A stretch of DNA of 64,000 nt. It comes from Lathyrus oleraceus. Lineage: Eukaryota > Streptophyta > Magnoliopsida > Fabales > Fabaceae. Shown in pieces: positions 22,301 through 35,158 of the stretch. Each line of letters opens with the position of its first letter. Position 1 is the stretch's first letter. The notes under the pieces are model-generated. The model was not told the DNA's origin. It ran no database searches and saw nothing but the letters and a program-made list of their open reading frames with translations. The translations under genes were made by a program, and so were the position numbers. The DNA is taken from assembly GCF_024323335.1 (NCBI RefSeq), contig NC_066579.1, positions 130,433,354 through 130,497,353 of the forward strand, given 5' to 3'.

Positions 22301-24029
22301 CGATGCCTTTCTTTTCGGTTGATTTATCCTTTATTAACCCAGTAACCGGTTGTGGATAATCTTCCATGCGAGTATATTATTCACGGTCTACCGGTAATGA
22401 ATAATATATCTCATGCACTCTTCAGTCGAAGCCTTTTGTGTTTCCCCAGTCGAGTAAGATTCGTTATTTCCCTTTGCGGAGTCGAATATTTTCTTGTTGT
22501 TGGATAATTGCCGGATGCTTGCAATTTATCCTTTGAGTTGTCTTTCGTTTACCCGGATGCTTGGTATCGATTGTCTCTCTTTTTGGTTAGTCACCTATTA
22601 TATACCCAGTAACCGGTATCTCTGGTGTCTTTTCCTTTCGAGTGTCTTATTCACGGTCTGCCGGTAATGAATAGTATATCTCATGCGCTCTTTAGTTGGA
22701 ATCCTTTGTTGATTTTCCCCAACTGAGCAAGATTCGTATTCTTTGTAGAATCGAATATCCATCCTTTAACCAGTTTGTGTTTTGGATGATGAGTGTTTTG
22801 GAAGTGGAATCCAATTCACGTTTTCGGTAGATCACCTATTATATGCCCAGTAACCGGTATCTCTGGTGTTTCTTACCATGCGAGTTTATTATCTACGTTC
22901 TGACGGTAATAGATAATATATCTCATGCGAGTATCTTATCCACGGTCTGCCGGTAATGGATATTATATCTCATGCACTCTTTGGGTTTGTGTCCCCAGTT
23001 GAGTAAGATTCGTTTTCCCGTTGTGGATTCGAATATCCATCCTGTAAGTCGATTTGCTTTTTCAAGCCCTCCTTTCGGATGATGAGTGTTTTGGAAGTGA
23101 AAACCAATTCACGTCTTTGGATTTTATCCTATAAATAACCCAGTAACCGGTTCAGGATAATTTTCCTTTCGAGTATATTATTCACGGTCTGCCGGTAATG
23201 AATAATATGTCTCATCTAAGTATTCTATCCACGTTCTGACGGTAATGGATATTATATCTCGTACGCTCTTGAGTCAATCTTTTGATTTGTTTTCCCCTCA
23301 GAGTAAGATTCATTTTCCTTGTGGAATTGAATGTCCATCCTATAAACAAGTTTGCTTTTCTAGCTCTCTTCAGGATGATGAGTGTTTTGGAAGTGGAATC
23401 CAATTCACGCTTTGGTCGGTCTCCTATTATATACCCAGTAACCGGTATCCTTGGTGTTCCCTCCTTTCTGCTCCCTATTATGACCTCGGTCCCCCTGTGG
23501 AGTCAGATTTTCCTGGGTTTGTTACCCGTATGCCTGGTAACATCTCGTTTTCTTTGTTGCTTCCCTCAGTGGAACTTTTTGTTGCTTCTCCCCCAGGAGT
23601 CAGCTTGTGTCTCTCCAATGGATTTATTTTCCCTTGGAATTCTTTCCCAGTGTGAGTTCTTCACTCCCCAGTGAGTTCTCCTGTCTGTTTTTTCTGTTAT
23701 TTCCTAATCAGAGTCGTGTCTTATTCACGTTATGTCAGTTTTGTCTTTCCCCAGTTTGGAGTCGTGTATTGTTCACACATTTCTTTTTCTTTTGTTATCC
23801 CCATAGAGTCTTGTTAGAGTCTCTGTTCCTGGTGAGTATACTACTCCGATGGATCGTCTTTTCTTCTGTGTGAATCATATTCCCCACAGAATTTGTGTCT
23901 TTTGCATACATACATTTGCATCATGAGGTCTCTTAGGGACCAAAATTCGTCTCATTACTGTTATTTAAGTCCATTCTACCGCGTCGAGATGAAGGTTTCT
24001 AAACTTCACTTCTCCGGCTAGAATGACCT
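19334..24029 (+). repeat. Element G 3' UTR, repeat-rich (4.7 kb)
   Basis: Non-coding. The first part (19380-19560) has GAAAACCC-type short repeats. From about 20040 it is dominated by degenerate units containing CCCCAGYRGAGTYGY (for example 20087, 20724, 20876). From about 22150 to 23460 larger units of about 240-300 bp repeat, marked by CCCAGTAACCGGT at 22338, 22605, 22846, 23139 and 23434 and by 'CGGTAATGAATAATATATCTC'-like text in short pieces. Hypervariable repeat-rich 3' UTRs are known for Tat/Ogre elements. Short ORFs in it are not supported as genes. Confidence 0.75.
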
Positions 24030-24043
24030 TAAATAGGGGCATC
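24030..24043 (+). promoter_or_regulatory. Polypurine tract of element G
   Basis: AAATAGGGGCATC directly before the 3' LTR. The same tract is found on the minus strand at 62780-62795 next to LTR D, so it is the plus-strand primer site shared by these families. Confidence 0.8.
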
Positions 24044-27000
24044 TGTAAGACCCCAATTTTGGGCCCTAAGATCCCTCATGGCCCATATCATATCATATCA
24101 TGGCCTCAAGGATCATTGCATGCCTTTGTCCCCTCCTAGTGGGTAGGTTGCCTTGTGGGTTGATTTCTTGATCACCAAGCATACTTTGCATTTGTATATC
24201 TTTGCCTTTCATATGTTTACTAACCAAAAAGTACAAAAATATTGTCATTCTAACCTTGTTGATTGCAGATGAAGCAATTAGGTCAAAGTCAGTCAACAGT
24301 CAGTCAAAGCAATGGATGGTGGCCATTCTTGCAGAATTTGGGCACCATGATCAATAATCAAAAGCTCATATATCTTGGGACATCATTTGAGATCAAGTCC
24401 TCAAGGAATTAGGGTTTGGAATTCATCAGAAATGCTCCAGTCATCCAAAACCCTAGAAAAGTCAAACTTGGTCAACTGTGGATTTAATCAGTGATTTGAT
24501 GGATAGAATTGATTTGAAGGAGCTCATTCATGCTTGTACAAGCCTCATGTATCATGTCAAACCTCATCATGGGAGAATTTGAAGTAGAATCAGAAATTTC
24601 CCAAAATAGAAAGTGGACCTGTAATTTCAACTGCCAAAAATGGAAACTTCTTGATCCTCAACTTACATCATGATACAAGCTTCAAATGAATTTTTGCCCA
24701 ACATGAAAGTTGAAGATCTTGTTCTCCCATTTTCAAAAAGTCCAAGAACTCTCAAATCCCATGTGTGGTTGTCAAGATATGATCAATTCATTTTCACCAA
24801 TTTGTGAACTTCAAAGAGCCATAACTCATGAACCATAAGGCCAAATTTGGTGGGGTTTTTTTCCTATAAACCACATTTTTCATCCTCTTTCCAAAAATAT
24901 AAATTTCATCCACCAAAACCCTACCATTCAAAATGGCATTTTTTGACCTTTTCCATTAAAAATCAAAGTTTGACCAAACTTTGACTTTTTGATTCATTGA
25001 CTTTTTCTCACTTTGGCCAATTGGGATATGTTTAGAATCATATTTGAAACTTGTTCCAATTCCAAACTCATGTTCATACCACCATTACACCACCATTTTG
25101 GATTAAAATGCAAATTTGGCAAAATGTGCAATTGGCTTCACATAAGATAAAACAAGGACAGCATTTCATGTACAACCAAAGACAGCAATTTGTTTGGTCC
25201 TTGGCAGTCTGATTCAAGGCCCAACCGTGCATAATTCACACTCCCATATTCACTTGAACAAAACTTAGCAATAGGCAAATCATTTCATTAAGGATAATCC
25301 AGCTTAGCATGTGATTAAGTGAGCTTAAACAGTCACATATAAGTGCATTCTCTGCTCATTTGAAACCCTAGAATCACAGCCTACCAACCAGAAAACACAC
25401 TTCCTCTCATTCTTGCAACTTTGCTCAAGCACGATTTCTGCTCAAAATCATCAAAGACCACAGGAACCCTTGGTATTTTCCTCATTTGCTAACATCTTTG
25501 AAGCATTCTCAACATTCTTTGGGTGACTGTGAACAAAGGAAAGGCAGCTGCTACATCAACCCCTTCCAATGGCAAAATTCGAACCAGTTTGTTTCAAGCT
25601 AGTTTGAGCAAAAGACCTTCAAGAATCCTTCAGCATTGACCATAATCTACCTCTGTTTGAGCTGGAATCATCCAAAACATCACTGTTGCACGAATTTCTT
25701 CAAATCAAGTAAGGTTTTCGACCAACCCTTTTCTCATAACTTTACTATGCCATGTGTAGTTTCAATGTTGCTGAGCATTATGAAATTTGAATCATGTCAA
25801 ATGGTTAATTATACTTTGAAATATATGGATTTCCATTTTGGTGCTCAAGTATGTTTTCAGTCGATTAGCTTTATTGATGATGATTACATGAAAACTATGT
25901 GTGGGATATACATGCTGGATGAATGCTGATGAGATTGCAATGCTTACTTTTTATTTCTGGACATTTTGGATTTTCGAGTTCATGAATGATGAAGCTAAAT
26001 GTTGTTCTGTTTTGAAAACCCTAAGACTCATTTCCAGAAATTCCTGATTGTGTTGATTTGTTGTTTATGATGTGGTTACAAGAAGAATGTTATCATTGCC
26101 ATGCTGTGTGTTTGATTCAATTCAAAAGTTGTTGTTTGATGATGAATGAGGATGAATGAATGTTGCTGCTATGATGAATCCTGTTATCTTCCCAGAAAAA
26201 TCCAGCTTCATAGATGCATGTGTATTGGCTGCTGCTATTGTTCATGTTGCATGATATCATCATTTCTAATGCCATGTTGCTGATGCATCTTGTTTGATTT
26301 TCGTTTGGTAATGTTGATTGCATGAAATGCCATTGCCTTGCTGTTAAACCCTAGGGTTTTTCTTAAACCCAGAAAATTTGCTCATTGGCCCGTGTACTGT
26401 TGCATTGGGCAACAGCCAATCACAACATTTCGTTGTGTGTATCAAAACGCAGTGTTTTGAGTAAGTGAGCCCAATATTACCAGTTTGCCACGCTGACCAT
26501 ATGTTTGACTTGTTATTCATGCTATCTTGTTCATACTTCATCCAAATGTTCATCAACTTCAACAATTCATTTTTAATTCATTTCAACTCCAAAAATTCTG
26601 ATTCTTTTTCCATCATGTTCATGAATGTGTCTAGTATTTAATTATGATTTTTAATCATTTTTTGGTTGACTGGATTTTAATTGGCATGAAGTTTCTTAAC
26701 AAGTATGCACATTTGACACCCTTTGCCATTTCAATTGTGAAATACTCATGATGTATCCAATGGCCCTGAAATTTTTTGTGGTGAAACTAGACTCATTCAC
26801 CTTTGTTTCCATGTAGAGTTTATACATTTCTCATATGTGGTTTGTGAGTTACAAATTTTTGAAGTTATGTGTTACATTTGGTGCTACATGAATGATGTGC
26901 ATTTTCTTGATTTTTGTTCACATGTCTCCTGGCCTCCAAATCACTTGAAATTTTGCATGAATCATCTACCACATGTCTAGTTTGTGTGTGAATTTTCTTG

Positions 27001-30000
27001 GAATTAATGATGCTGTTTTCCATTTATTTGAGAATTTTCTTCCCTGCCTAGTCAATGTTTGACTTTATGTGATACATGTTGCCAAATCTTTTGTGAAATT
27101 CTCAAATCTTATTGTATGGTCATGAAATTTCACATGTGATAACTAGACACTTTGAGCTTTGCATTGGTGTTAATCTCATTCATTTCTCTTCTGTTTTCAA
27201 TTTGATATGATTTTTTGAAGTTGACCCATGTTTGTTGACCTTCATTGTGCTTACTTGAAAATATGTTGACTTCCTGATTTTCTTTGACTATCTTCCCATG
27301 ATCCAATTGAGCTGAAATTTAATATGCATGCTATGTTATGGATTGTGATTGAGTGTGAATTATTTCATGATTTTTGAGAATGTTTGGGTTGACTTTTGAA
27401 TGAAGTCTTGCTGTTGACCTATTGGTGCTTCTTATTGCCATGCTTTGCATTCTTTTGTGTATGAAATGATAATGATGCATGATTTGAGTGTGAATCCAAT
27501 TGAGATTACTTTTTAAATGTTTGAACATGAATTGGGTTGACCTTCCTTTGCTATTTGACTTTTTTCTTTCATCCTTGACCCTAGGCTAGTCCTAGTGGTC
27601 TTTTAAGCTTACAATTGAGCTATTGTTTCAGGTTAAGCACCAATGCCTCAAAGATCATTCAAATTTGATTGAGTTGGATTATATATTGTGCTAACCCTTG
27701 TTTTGTAGGTGTGACTCATATGAGTTTGGCTTTGTGCCTTGGCACCTCTGTTTATGGTTGACTGTTGTTTATCCATTTCTTTTGGTTTAAACTGTTGACT
27801 TGTTTACTAATAAGTTTGACTTTTTCAGGTACTTTAGTTGCTTAAGTTCTTTGAACTTGCTTGCTTTGCTTTTTTAGCATTTGCTTTGAGGTATAAACCT
27901 TTCTTCTTCATGTAGTCTGGAGACCCGGTCTGTTATTTGACCGGGCAAACTGTCTGAAGTCCTCCTTAAGAGGCAATGCCTGTGTGTGTTTAAAATGGTC
28001 CCAAGCAGGAAAAGTCCTTCAAGTAAGGCAATTGGTGGAAGGTAGGGATAAGTAATCTATCCCCCACTATTCAGTGTGTCCTCTCTTTGCTCCCATTACA
28101 TGGTTGAAGCATTGAGATAAATACCCAAGATCTAATCGAGTCAATAATGTGGAGAGAGTTCCTACTTTATGAACTCCCACACTTTCTTATATGCTCTCCC
28201 TGATCAGGGATAGAAGCAATGAGGCACACCCCTCATCTCCTTTTCATCTGCTTCACCTTAGCCTCTCAATGGCAAGGTTAAGAGCGACCTTTACCTATTA
28301 CAGTGGACTTTCAAAGTCAAACCCTCTTGTGTGAGCCCCCCTGTTTTGGCTATAGAGTGTGCTGTTTTGACATTCATTGATTGATTGATTGCTTCATGTG
28401 CACTTGTTTGCTTGTATGCTATGCATTTATCATCATCATCAATTGCCATTAGTGCATGATCATACCATTTGTCTGTGTGACTTTTGTCATTTGTTGTTTA
28501 CCCATTGAGGACAATTGTAAGTCCATTGCTTTGGCATTTGCTCCTATGATATGGAAGGATAGAGTGTAAGACCTCATTGGTCACTCATATCTTCTGTTTT
28601 ATCTGTTGTATGTGAGGATACAGTTATAAGTCCCTGTAAGTTGGCATCTGTTATCCTGTGATCATAATATGATCTGTTTGATGTTGTATGTGAGGATACA
28701 GTTATAAGTCCCTGTAAGTTGGCATCTGTTATCCTGTGATCACAATTTGATCTGTTTGTTGTATGTGAGGTTGCAGTTATAAGTCCCTGTAAGTTGGCAT
28801 CTGCTTTCCTGTGATCATGGTTTGTTTTATCTGTTTGTATGAGAGGTTGCAATTATAAGTCCCTGTAAGTTGGCATTTGCATTCCTGTGATCATATTGTT
28901 GCTTTTGTTCTTGTATGTGAGGATCCATTGTAAGTCCCTGTAATGTGGCATTGGATTTCCTAGGACCATACTGTGGAGTTAACCTAAGTCCAGATAGATT
29001 GGCAGTTGACTTCCACATTTCATTCTTGTTTTCTTTTGAGGAGATTAGTGTAAGACCATTGAGTGGCTTCTGATATCCATTTCTGTTTTAGGAGATTGGT
29101 ATAAATCCATCTATTGGTATCCGGTATCCGCCTTTTATTTCTTTGCCTGTGGAGATTAGTATAAGACCATTGAGTGGCTTCTGATATCCCGTTTTGTTTT
29201 AGGAGATTGGTATAAGACCATTGATTGGCATCCGGTATCCGTCTTTCTTATTTTGTTTGTTTGTTATTGCTTATTTCCATTCCAAAGGACACACTTGAAT
29301 CATCCTCTATATGATTTCAAGAAGTGAACCTTCTAAGAAGTTTTACAATCCATCCTCATCCATTCATCATTCATTATGTCCTAGACTTTTCACACTTCAT
29401 CTTTCAAATTTGACATAAGTGTTGTGCAAACATCTTCATGTTTTCAAATTAAAAACCTGGACTCAAGTCCTTGACCTTTTTTTCAAACTCATTTCATAAT
29501 ACTTCTTTGAATCAATCTTAATCATACTTTGACTCCATTTTCATAATCATAATCAGTAACTTCACTCATTCACTTGTTTTGGCTTTGTCCATTAATGCTT
29601 TCATACATGAGCTATAGGTTTGATTTATCTTAGTGGTTGATGTTAATCTCACCTTCGGTCTTTAGTGATTGAATTGTAAGTCTTCCTTGCCTATTATAGG
29701 GTTAACCCCTCCCTGGCAAGTTGAAGCTGTTCTCACATGGTGGACGTTGTTGTTTGTATAAGGTTGAGTTTTCTCCCGTGGATAACGTAAGACCTAGGGT
29801 TTGTGTTTAAAATTGAACCTAACCCACTTTTGGAAATCTTTTAGCCGAACTACGGCGTTTTGATCCTTACCTTTGATGGAAGGTACGTAGGCAACGGGTT
29901 CATCCGTTCGAACACAAAAATAAATAACACAAAAATAACAAATTTGTATATTCTTTTCTCATCATCCCAATCATGTTTGCACAATCCTTATGTCATAACA

Positions 30001-30274
30001 AATAATAATTTAGTACAACAAGTGTGAAAAGGGCTCCCTAGGAGTACCTAGGACGTAGTGGGTGCCTAACACCTTCCCATTGCGTAATTTACCCCTTACC
30101 CAGACTCTCTGATCTTTTTATTAGTTTTCTACGTGTAAAACTTCTTAGGCTTTTGTTCGCTTTTTAGCCAGTCCTTTGGATAAATAAAAGTGCGGTGGCG
30201 ACTCGAAAATTTCAATGTATCTCTTAGCTTATGATTTAATCGATAGATCATATAGCGACGAATACACCGCTACA
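24044..30274 (+). mobile_element. Element G 3' LTR (6231 bp)
   Basis: Near-identical direct repeat of 10569-16797. Examples of differences: C/T at the 'CCTACAAACC' site, A/G in CAGCTTAACATG, and a 1-bp insertion near 27321. All regulatory motifs are duplicated: TATA 25337-25343, hairpin 30037-30052, PBS-core copy 30196-30204. Confidence 0.92.
25337..25343 (+). promoter_or_regulatory. TATA box of G 3' LTR
   Basis: ATATAAG; could drive read-out into the copia fragment from 30275 onward. Confidence 0.4.
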
Positions 30275-32316
30275 GGACCTATGCAGCGTGAAGATCAAGT
30301 CTCACTTGGAAGGTCAGAATATCTTTGGGAGAAGTCTGATAAACGTGGAGAAGTCAAAAAGTGGCATGTGATCTTTTTCATGTGAGGATTCCTGAAGGAG
30401 GAAATCAACCAGTGGCAATTGGTCTATCCCAGAAGTGAGTTCGAAGAATCAAGATAATCAACATATGGGAGCTGATTATTCTTGAGGAAAGTCTGAAACA
30501 AATTACTTTTGAGCAGAAAAGTAGCAAGTTGAAGACAAAAGGAGGTGTTTTCTATTCATCTCTTAGAGCTTATGGTAGGAGTTCTGAGCTATCTATGGAA
30601 GATTATCTCTTGTAATGGGATAAGAAAGTATATGTCCAAATTTATGCCTGGGTTCTTTTGGATCAAGCTGGTGACTCAGTGTTATCTGAAGATTATCAGA
30701 TGGTGTTCTTTGTTATGTTGTGAAGGATGTCCTAACTTATGTTAGAACAGTTGGTGAAGTGACTTTCTATTCTAGTTAGAAGAGAGATTGACACAGAGTG
30801 TGGATGTGTTCAGCCAAGAGGGTTGAACAGAGGGAGTGCTCTTGAAGACATGAAGATGCGTCTTATGTTTTCCATTCATCAAGTGGTCTGGGTTCTCTTT
30901 GAATCAGGAAGTATGTGAAGTTCAAACGTTGGGGTGTTGGATATGTTCATGTGTGATCTCCAAGTTTCAAGAGGAGAGTTGGTTGTTCATGACAGGGGGA
31001 GTTCTGTCTTTGCGCTGCAAGTAATCATCAAGCTTATGGTCTATCTGTTCTCAGATAACAAGGTATGGCACCTTGGTAGTTAGTGGGATGATGTGGTGTG
31101 TGTCAAGGCTGAGTGAGCAGAAGAATGTCTGACCGGATGTCATGACATTGCCTTGGATAATTTGTGTGTCTTACTAGTTGCATCCATAACTAGTAATTCT
31201 GTTTGTTGCACAGATTTAGGGGGAGGAGAAGTACCCTTGTGCATGTGTGTATTACTAGTAGCCATAGCTAGTAATTGTTTTGCTTCTGCTGCTGATTAAA
31301 CTTCTATTATGTTGTTTAACTGCTGGTAGTTTTCCTTGTGAACAAAAAGGACAGAGTGTTCACAAGATGTCATATGTGATGTCTTAACATAAGATATCCT
31401 ATGTACCTGCTAGAAGTTATATAAGGAAATATGGATGTGTGGTGCTAGATGTCAAGCTACCACTGGAGGTGAGAAAGTGGTTTTAGGAAATGGTGATAGG
31501 GAGAATACATGAAGAATGCAGACAAAAGCAGTGTCGAATGTTAAGACATCGCTTGCAATGTGTCTGACAACATTTATGGAATAGTCTACAAGCATTGGAA
31601 CTGATGTTTCTGAAAAGAAACAGTCAAGAGCTATAAAAGGTATTCAAAGATAGTCTGGGATATTGGTGGTGATTCTCTGACTGATTCTCAGCAAATATTT
31701 ATGGGTCTTGACCAAGTATTTACTCCTACCGTTAATTCCTAAGCATATATTCATGGATCTTGACCAAGTATTTACTCCTATCGTTAATTCCTAAGCATGG
31801 TCTGGCCTATTTAAAGGATGTATCAGCACTCCTCTTCTCACAAGAACGACATTCCATTCCCTCTAAACCATGGGGTTTGTTAAGATTTGGGCATACTGCG
31901 CCTGGATCTGGTTTTGTGAAGGTTTCATTTATAAATGTTAAGCTAAAAAGGGGGAGAGAAACATTATCCTAAGGATGTACCCGAAGCAAGCAAAATGTGG
32001 TAGCAAGGAGAAGTTGGTTTCAGGCACAAAAGTCACTAACTGGGTATATCACTTGTGACTTGTGATCTGAGTTAAGAAGACAGTTGTGTCTTGTGATCTG
32101 AGTTACATTATCTATGTACTCAGCATTACATATTCTTCAGGAAGCTCTAGTGTTGAGGGGAAGGGTTGTGATGCAGCTGATTCCTGTACAACTTCTTCTT
32201 CATGTACACCAAAGTTGGTGTTGGTGATGGTGCTGACAATGACAAAGAGGAAGTGCAGACCCATATTAGGATGTGGTGTCTAGTGCAATGTTTATTTGTT
32301 TTAGCTAAAATTTGCC
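30275..32316 (+). pseudogene. Copia element I: right internal fragment, degenerate
   Basis: Resumes the copia integrase start after element G (GGACCTATGCAG continues MDLMGP as MQ). A short stretch reads WEKSDKRGEV, similar to the 'REKSD' part of copia integrase, then stops accumulate. About 2 kb remains before the PPT, too little for RT and RNase H, and I recognise no YxDD motif. A deleted or scrambled non-autonomous copy is inferred. No intact ORF. Confidence 0.6.
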
Positions 32317-32328
32317 AAAGGGGGAGAT
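32317..32328 (+). promoter_or_regulatory. Polypurine tract of copia I
   Basis: AAAGGGGGAGAT immediately before TGTTAG, the classic arrangement at the 3' LTR of SIRE/Maximus-type copia elements. Confidence 0.85.
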
Positions 32329-33379
32329 TGTTAGTACCTTAGGATTGGCATTAATTTTGTAAAACAAATAATGTAATCACCTCTGTTGTTTTAATATGTT
32401 GGGTTGAAGAAGTTCAACATCTGGACCAACATGTCATGTAAGATGTCATAACATCGTGACTGTGACATCACGCCTGTGTGTAAAACTGAATTAGTTAATT
32501 TTGTTATGTGTTAACTGATTCAATATCATGGGATTAGTTAGAATCCTATGTGGCGTTATTTGTGGAGGTCTTGAATACTCAATCAGAATATTTGGTGAAT
32601 ATACAGTTTCTAAATATGGAGATATTTTAGGAAGTAAAAGATTGAAGACCTTGATTGTAGCAGAAGTTTTCTGCTGGCTCTGTAACAGCAAAGGAGAAGT
32701 TTGCTGCGATTTCTGTAGGCCCAAATCCAGTTGGGTGTTTAGGTTATAAATAGCAGATTGTAACCTAGGTTTGGTAAGCCTCAAATAATGTAAAATTAGG
32801 GGTGTGTGTGAGGTAAACCTCTCAACCTGTGGGAAGGTTACGATGTGTTTTTCAGTGCTCGAAGGCATGAGATTATTTGTAACTCAAAGCTTGTAGGTAA
32901 GAGTTTGTTATGGTCTTGAACGAAGCTGTGAAGCAAGTTCAAGTTGTTTAGCATTACAGTGTATTTGTAGTGATAGGAATGGAAACTGGAGGTTTCTATC
33001 TAGGAGTTCCTAGGTATAGATTTCATTGGGTAGGGATTAAGTGAAGAGTTGTAAACGGAGGAGTTTAACTCTGAATTAATACTGCTGATAGTGGATATTC
33101 TTCCTGGCTTGGTATGCCCCAGAGTAGGTGATGTTGCACCGAACTAGGTTAACAATTACTTGTGTTTTTACCTTCTGCATGTTATAATTTTGTCTGTTAT
33201 AAAATAAGGTAAACATGTAATGCTGTAACAGGTGATGTTCAAATCAATGTTGAGACATCATGCTGATAACTGTGCAGGCTCAACAGAAGTAAGTGCTATG
33301 GTTGATCTCTGCTGTGTCTTTGTACCAGATGGACAGAACTGGGTGTTCTTCCATACTATGGTGATATAGTAGCAGATGT
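32329..33379 (+). mobile_element. Copia I 3' LTR, part 1
   Basis: Starts TGTTAGTACC after the PPT. It contains a TATA box TTATAAATAG at 32744-32753. Interrupted by element H; its continuation is at 41225. Short direct/inverted AGATGTC/GACATC motifs recur (for example 32440-32475 and 41220-41235). Confidence 0.8.
32744..32753 (+). promoter_or_regulatory. TATA box of copia I LTR
   Basis: TTATAAATAG about 415 bp into the LTR. Confidence 0.5.
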
Positions 33380-33510
33380 TGTAACACCCCGAGTTAAATA
33401 AGAGGATTATTTAATTAAGTTAATAATATATTTAATAATTTAATTAAATAAATGGAATTATTGGATTATTATTATTATTATTATTATTTGGAATAATAAT
33501 TAGTGGAAAA

Positions 33511-33518
33511 TATATAAG
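33511..33518 (+). promoter_or_regulatory. TATA box of H 5' LTR
   Basis: TATATAAG; copy in the 3' LTR at 39685-39692. Confidence 0.5.
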
Positions 33519-33943
33519 TTGGAATATGGAAAAAGGGGTTCATTGTTGGTAAAGAGTTTTCACGTGAAACAGAGAAAGCGATTGAAAGGTGAAAAGTGGA
33601 GAAAGAGCAAAGGTTGAAGAACGGAAAAGCTTGAAGCTTAGAGACTGCCGGATTATCTCAGGTAAGGGGGGTTTATCGTCGATTAATGGGTATTATGGGA
33701 TAATATGTAATGGGTAGTGATAAGCCGTTGATTTGACCCTAATTGGGATTGTGAATGCTGAAATTGATGTTGGATAAACTGTGTTAAAAACTGTAATTGA
33801 ATCGATAGTTGTGTGAGTCGTATTGTGCTGGACGTATAGCTTTTTACGGAATCGGAATCGGAGGTCCGAAAGTCCTCCAACGGCGGAAAATGCGGAGAAT
33901 TCTGCATTCTGCCTTGAGTTAGCGCAGGAACAGCTTCTGTCTT

Positions 33944-34103
33944 GCGTTAACCGGTTAACACTGTTATAATTTGTGAAAATGTGCTGTTTTGCCTGCGTTA
34001 ACCGGTTAACTCAGGGCGTTAACCGGTTAACACTGTTGCGTTTTGCCAGAAAATGTATTTTGTCCTGCGTTAACCGGTTAACCCAGGGCGTTAACCGGTT
34101 AAC
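33944..34103 (+). repeat. Five palindromic GCGTTAACCGGTTAAC units in H 5' LTR
   Basis: Units at 33944, 33995, 34016, 34067 and 34088, spaced alternately 51 and 21 bp. GTTAACCGGTTAAC is a perfect 14-bp palindrome. The same array is at 40118-40277 in the 3' LTR. It also creates a spurious minus-strand ORF with an NRLT repeat. Confidence 0.95.
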
Positions 34104-35049
34104 ACTGTTGGAAATTAGAAAAAATTGATATTTTAATGTTGTGAACCTAATTGGTGATTGGCCTATTATAATTAATTGTGATGAGTAATTTTGTTGAACT
34201 GATGTTATGAAACGTTGATACGAGTATGTTGCTGAGTTGTCCCGTTTACGGAAAGTTGTTGAAAATACTGAGTTGTAGGCTTGGTGAGCCAAAGTTGATT
34301 TAAGTTGATTTTTGTTGGAAACATTGTGGTGTTGATATTATTATTATGTTGTCGACAGTTTAGAGTCGTGTATGCCATGTACATTCATATGCATTAAGTC
34401 GGAGCGTTGCTCACACCACGTTGGCCTGGATTGGCAAATTTTAAGTTGAAAGTTGAAGGCTTATGCCTTGATGCCCACTAAAATGGCAATGATTTTAAGT
34501 TGGGAGTTTTACTCCGAATGGTACCACATGCATGACGAGTCGAGTCTCATTAGAGTTGCATTATGTTGGTTTGTTGTATGTGTATCAGTGGTATTGATCT
34601 TGAGTATGTATATGAGTTGTGTTGATATTGGGTGATTAATGAGTTAAATTACTTAACATAACATGATAAATTATAATGTTTGTCATATCGATTGAGGAAC
34701 TCACCCTTACAACTATTTTTCAGGTAACGAGACGTGAGTGAGTAGAAGCTAGTGCTTGGAGTCTAGTGTAGTCTCCGTTGTGGGTCATGCTCTGATAGAT
34801 GTAACATCGGGACGGGATGTTTTAATTGTTTATTGTCGGTTGTTGAACTATTCTTCATGTAATATGTTATACGTTTTAATTGGTTGACATAATTTATATC
34901 CGCTGCGTATTTTTGAAATTGATATAATAAAAAGAGCATGACAGATGTTATTTTCGAAGATGTGACACCCTTGTTTTGTGTATTCACTCTGATACATACT
35001 TGTTGTTGTTATTAAATATTTGGGGTATTTTAGAAGGGTGTTACATTAG

Positions 35050-35061
35050 TGGTATCAGAGC
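35050..35061 (+). promoter_or_regulatory. Primer-binding site of element H (tRNA-iMet)
   Basis: TGGTATCAGAGC, complementary to the 3' end of initiator tRNA-Met, 4 nt after the LTR. Confidence 0.9.
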
Positions 35062-35158
35062 AGGTCGGTCTGTCCGGCCAGTTGTCGTGTCGTTACTGTC
35101 TAACAATTGTGTATTGTTACTAATCTAACTTTAAGTTGTGTTGTATTGATAAGTTGAA

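Larger units (their letters stand above)
10569..30274 (+). mobile_element. Element G: complete, non-autonomous Ogre-like retrotransposon (19.7 kb)
   Basis: Both ends are visible: TGTAAGACCCC at 10569 and CGCTACA ending at 30274, flanked by the 5-bp target duplication GGACC (10564-10568 and 30275-30279) inside copia integrase. The LTRs (10569-16797 and 24044-30274) are about 6.23 kb each. I count roughly 15-20 substitutions and two or three 1-bp indels between them, near 0.3%. That is very recent under usual plant LTR rates. The internal 7.2 kb holds PBS, leader, a stub of gag, linkers around the putative intron, the integrase C-terminus and a 4.7-kb 3' UTR. It has no capsid, protease, RT or RNase H, so it must have moved with proteins supplied in trans. 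Confidence 0.92.
33380..35045 (+). mobile_element. Element H 5' LTR
   Basis: TGTAACACCCC...GGGTGTTACA, an almost perfect terminal inverted repeat. TATATAAG at 33511-33518 implies a very short U3 (about 150 bp). An ATT microsatellite lies at about 33464-33488. Five copies of GTTAACCGGTTAAC lie between 33946 and 34103. Confidence 0.93.
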
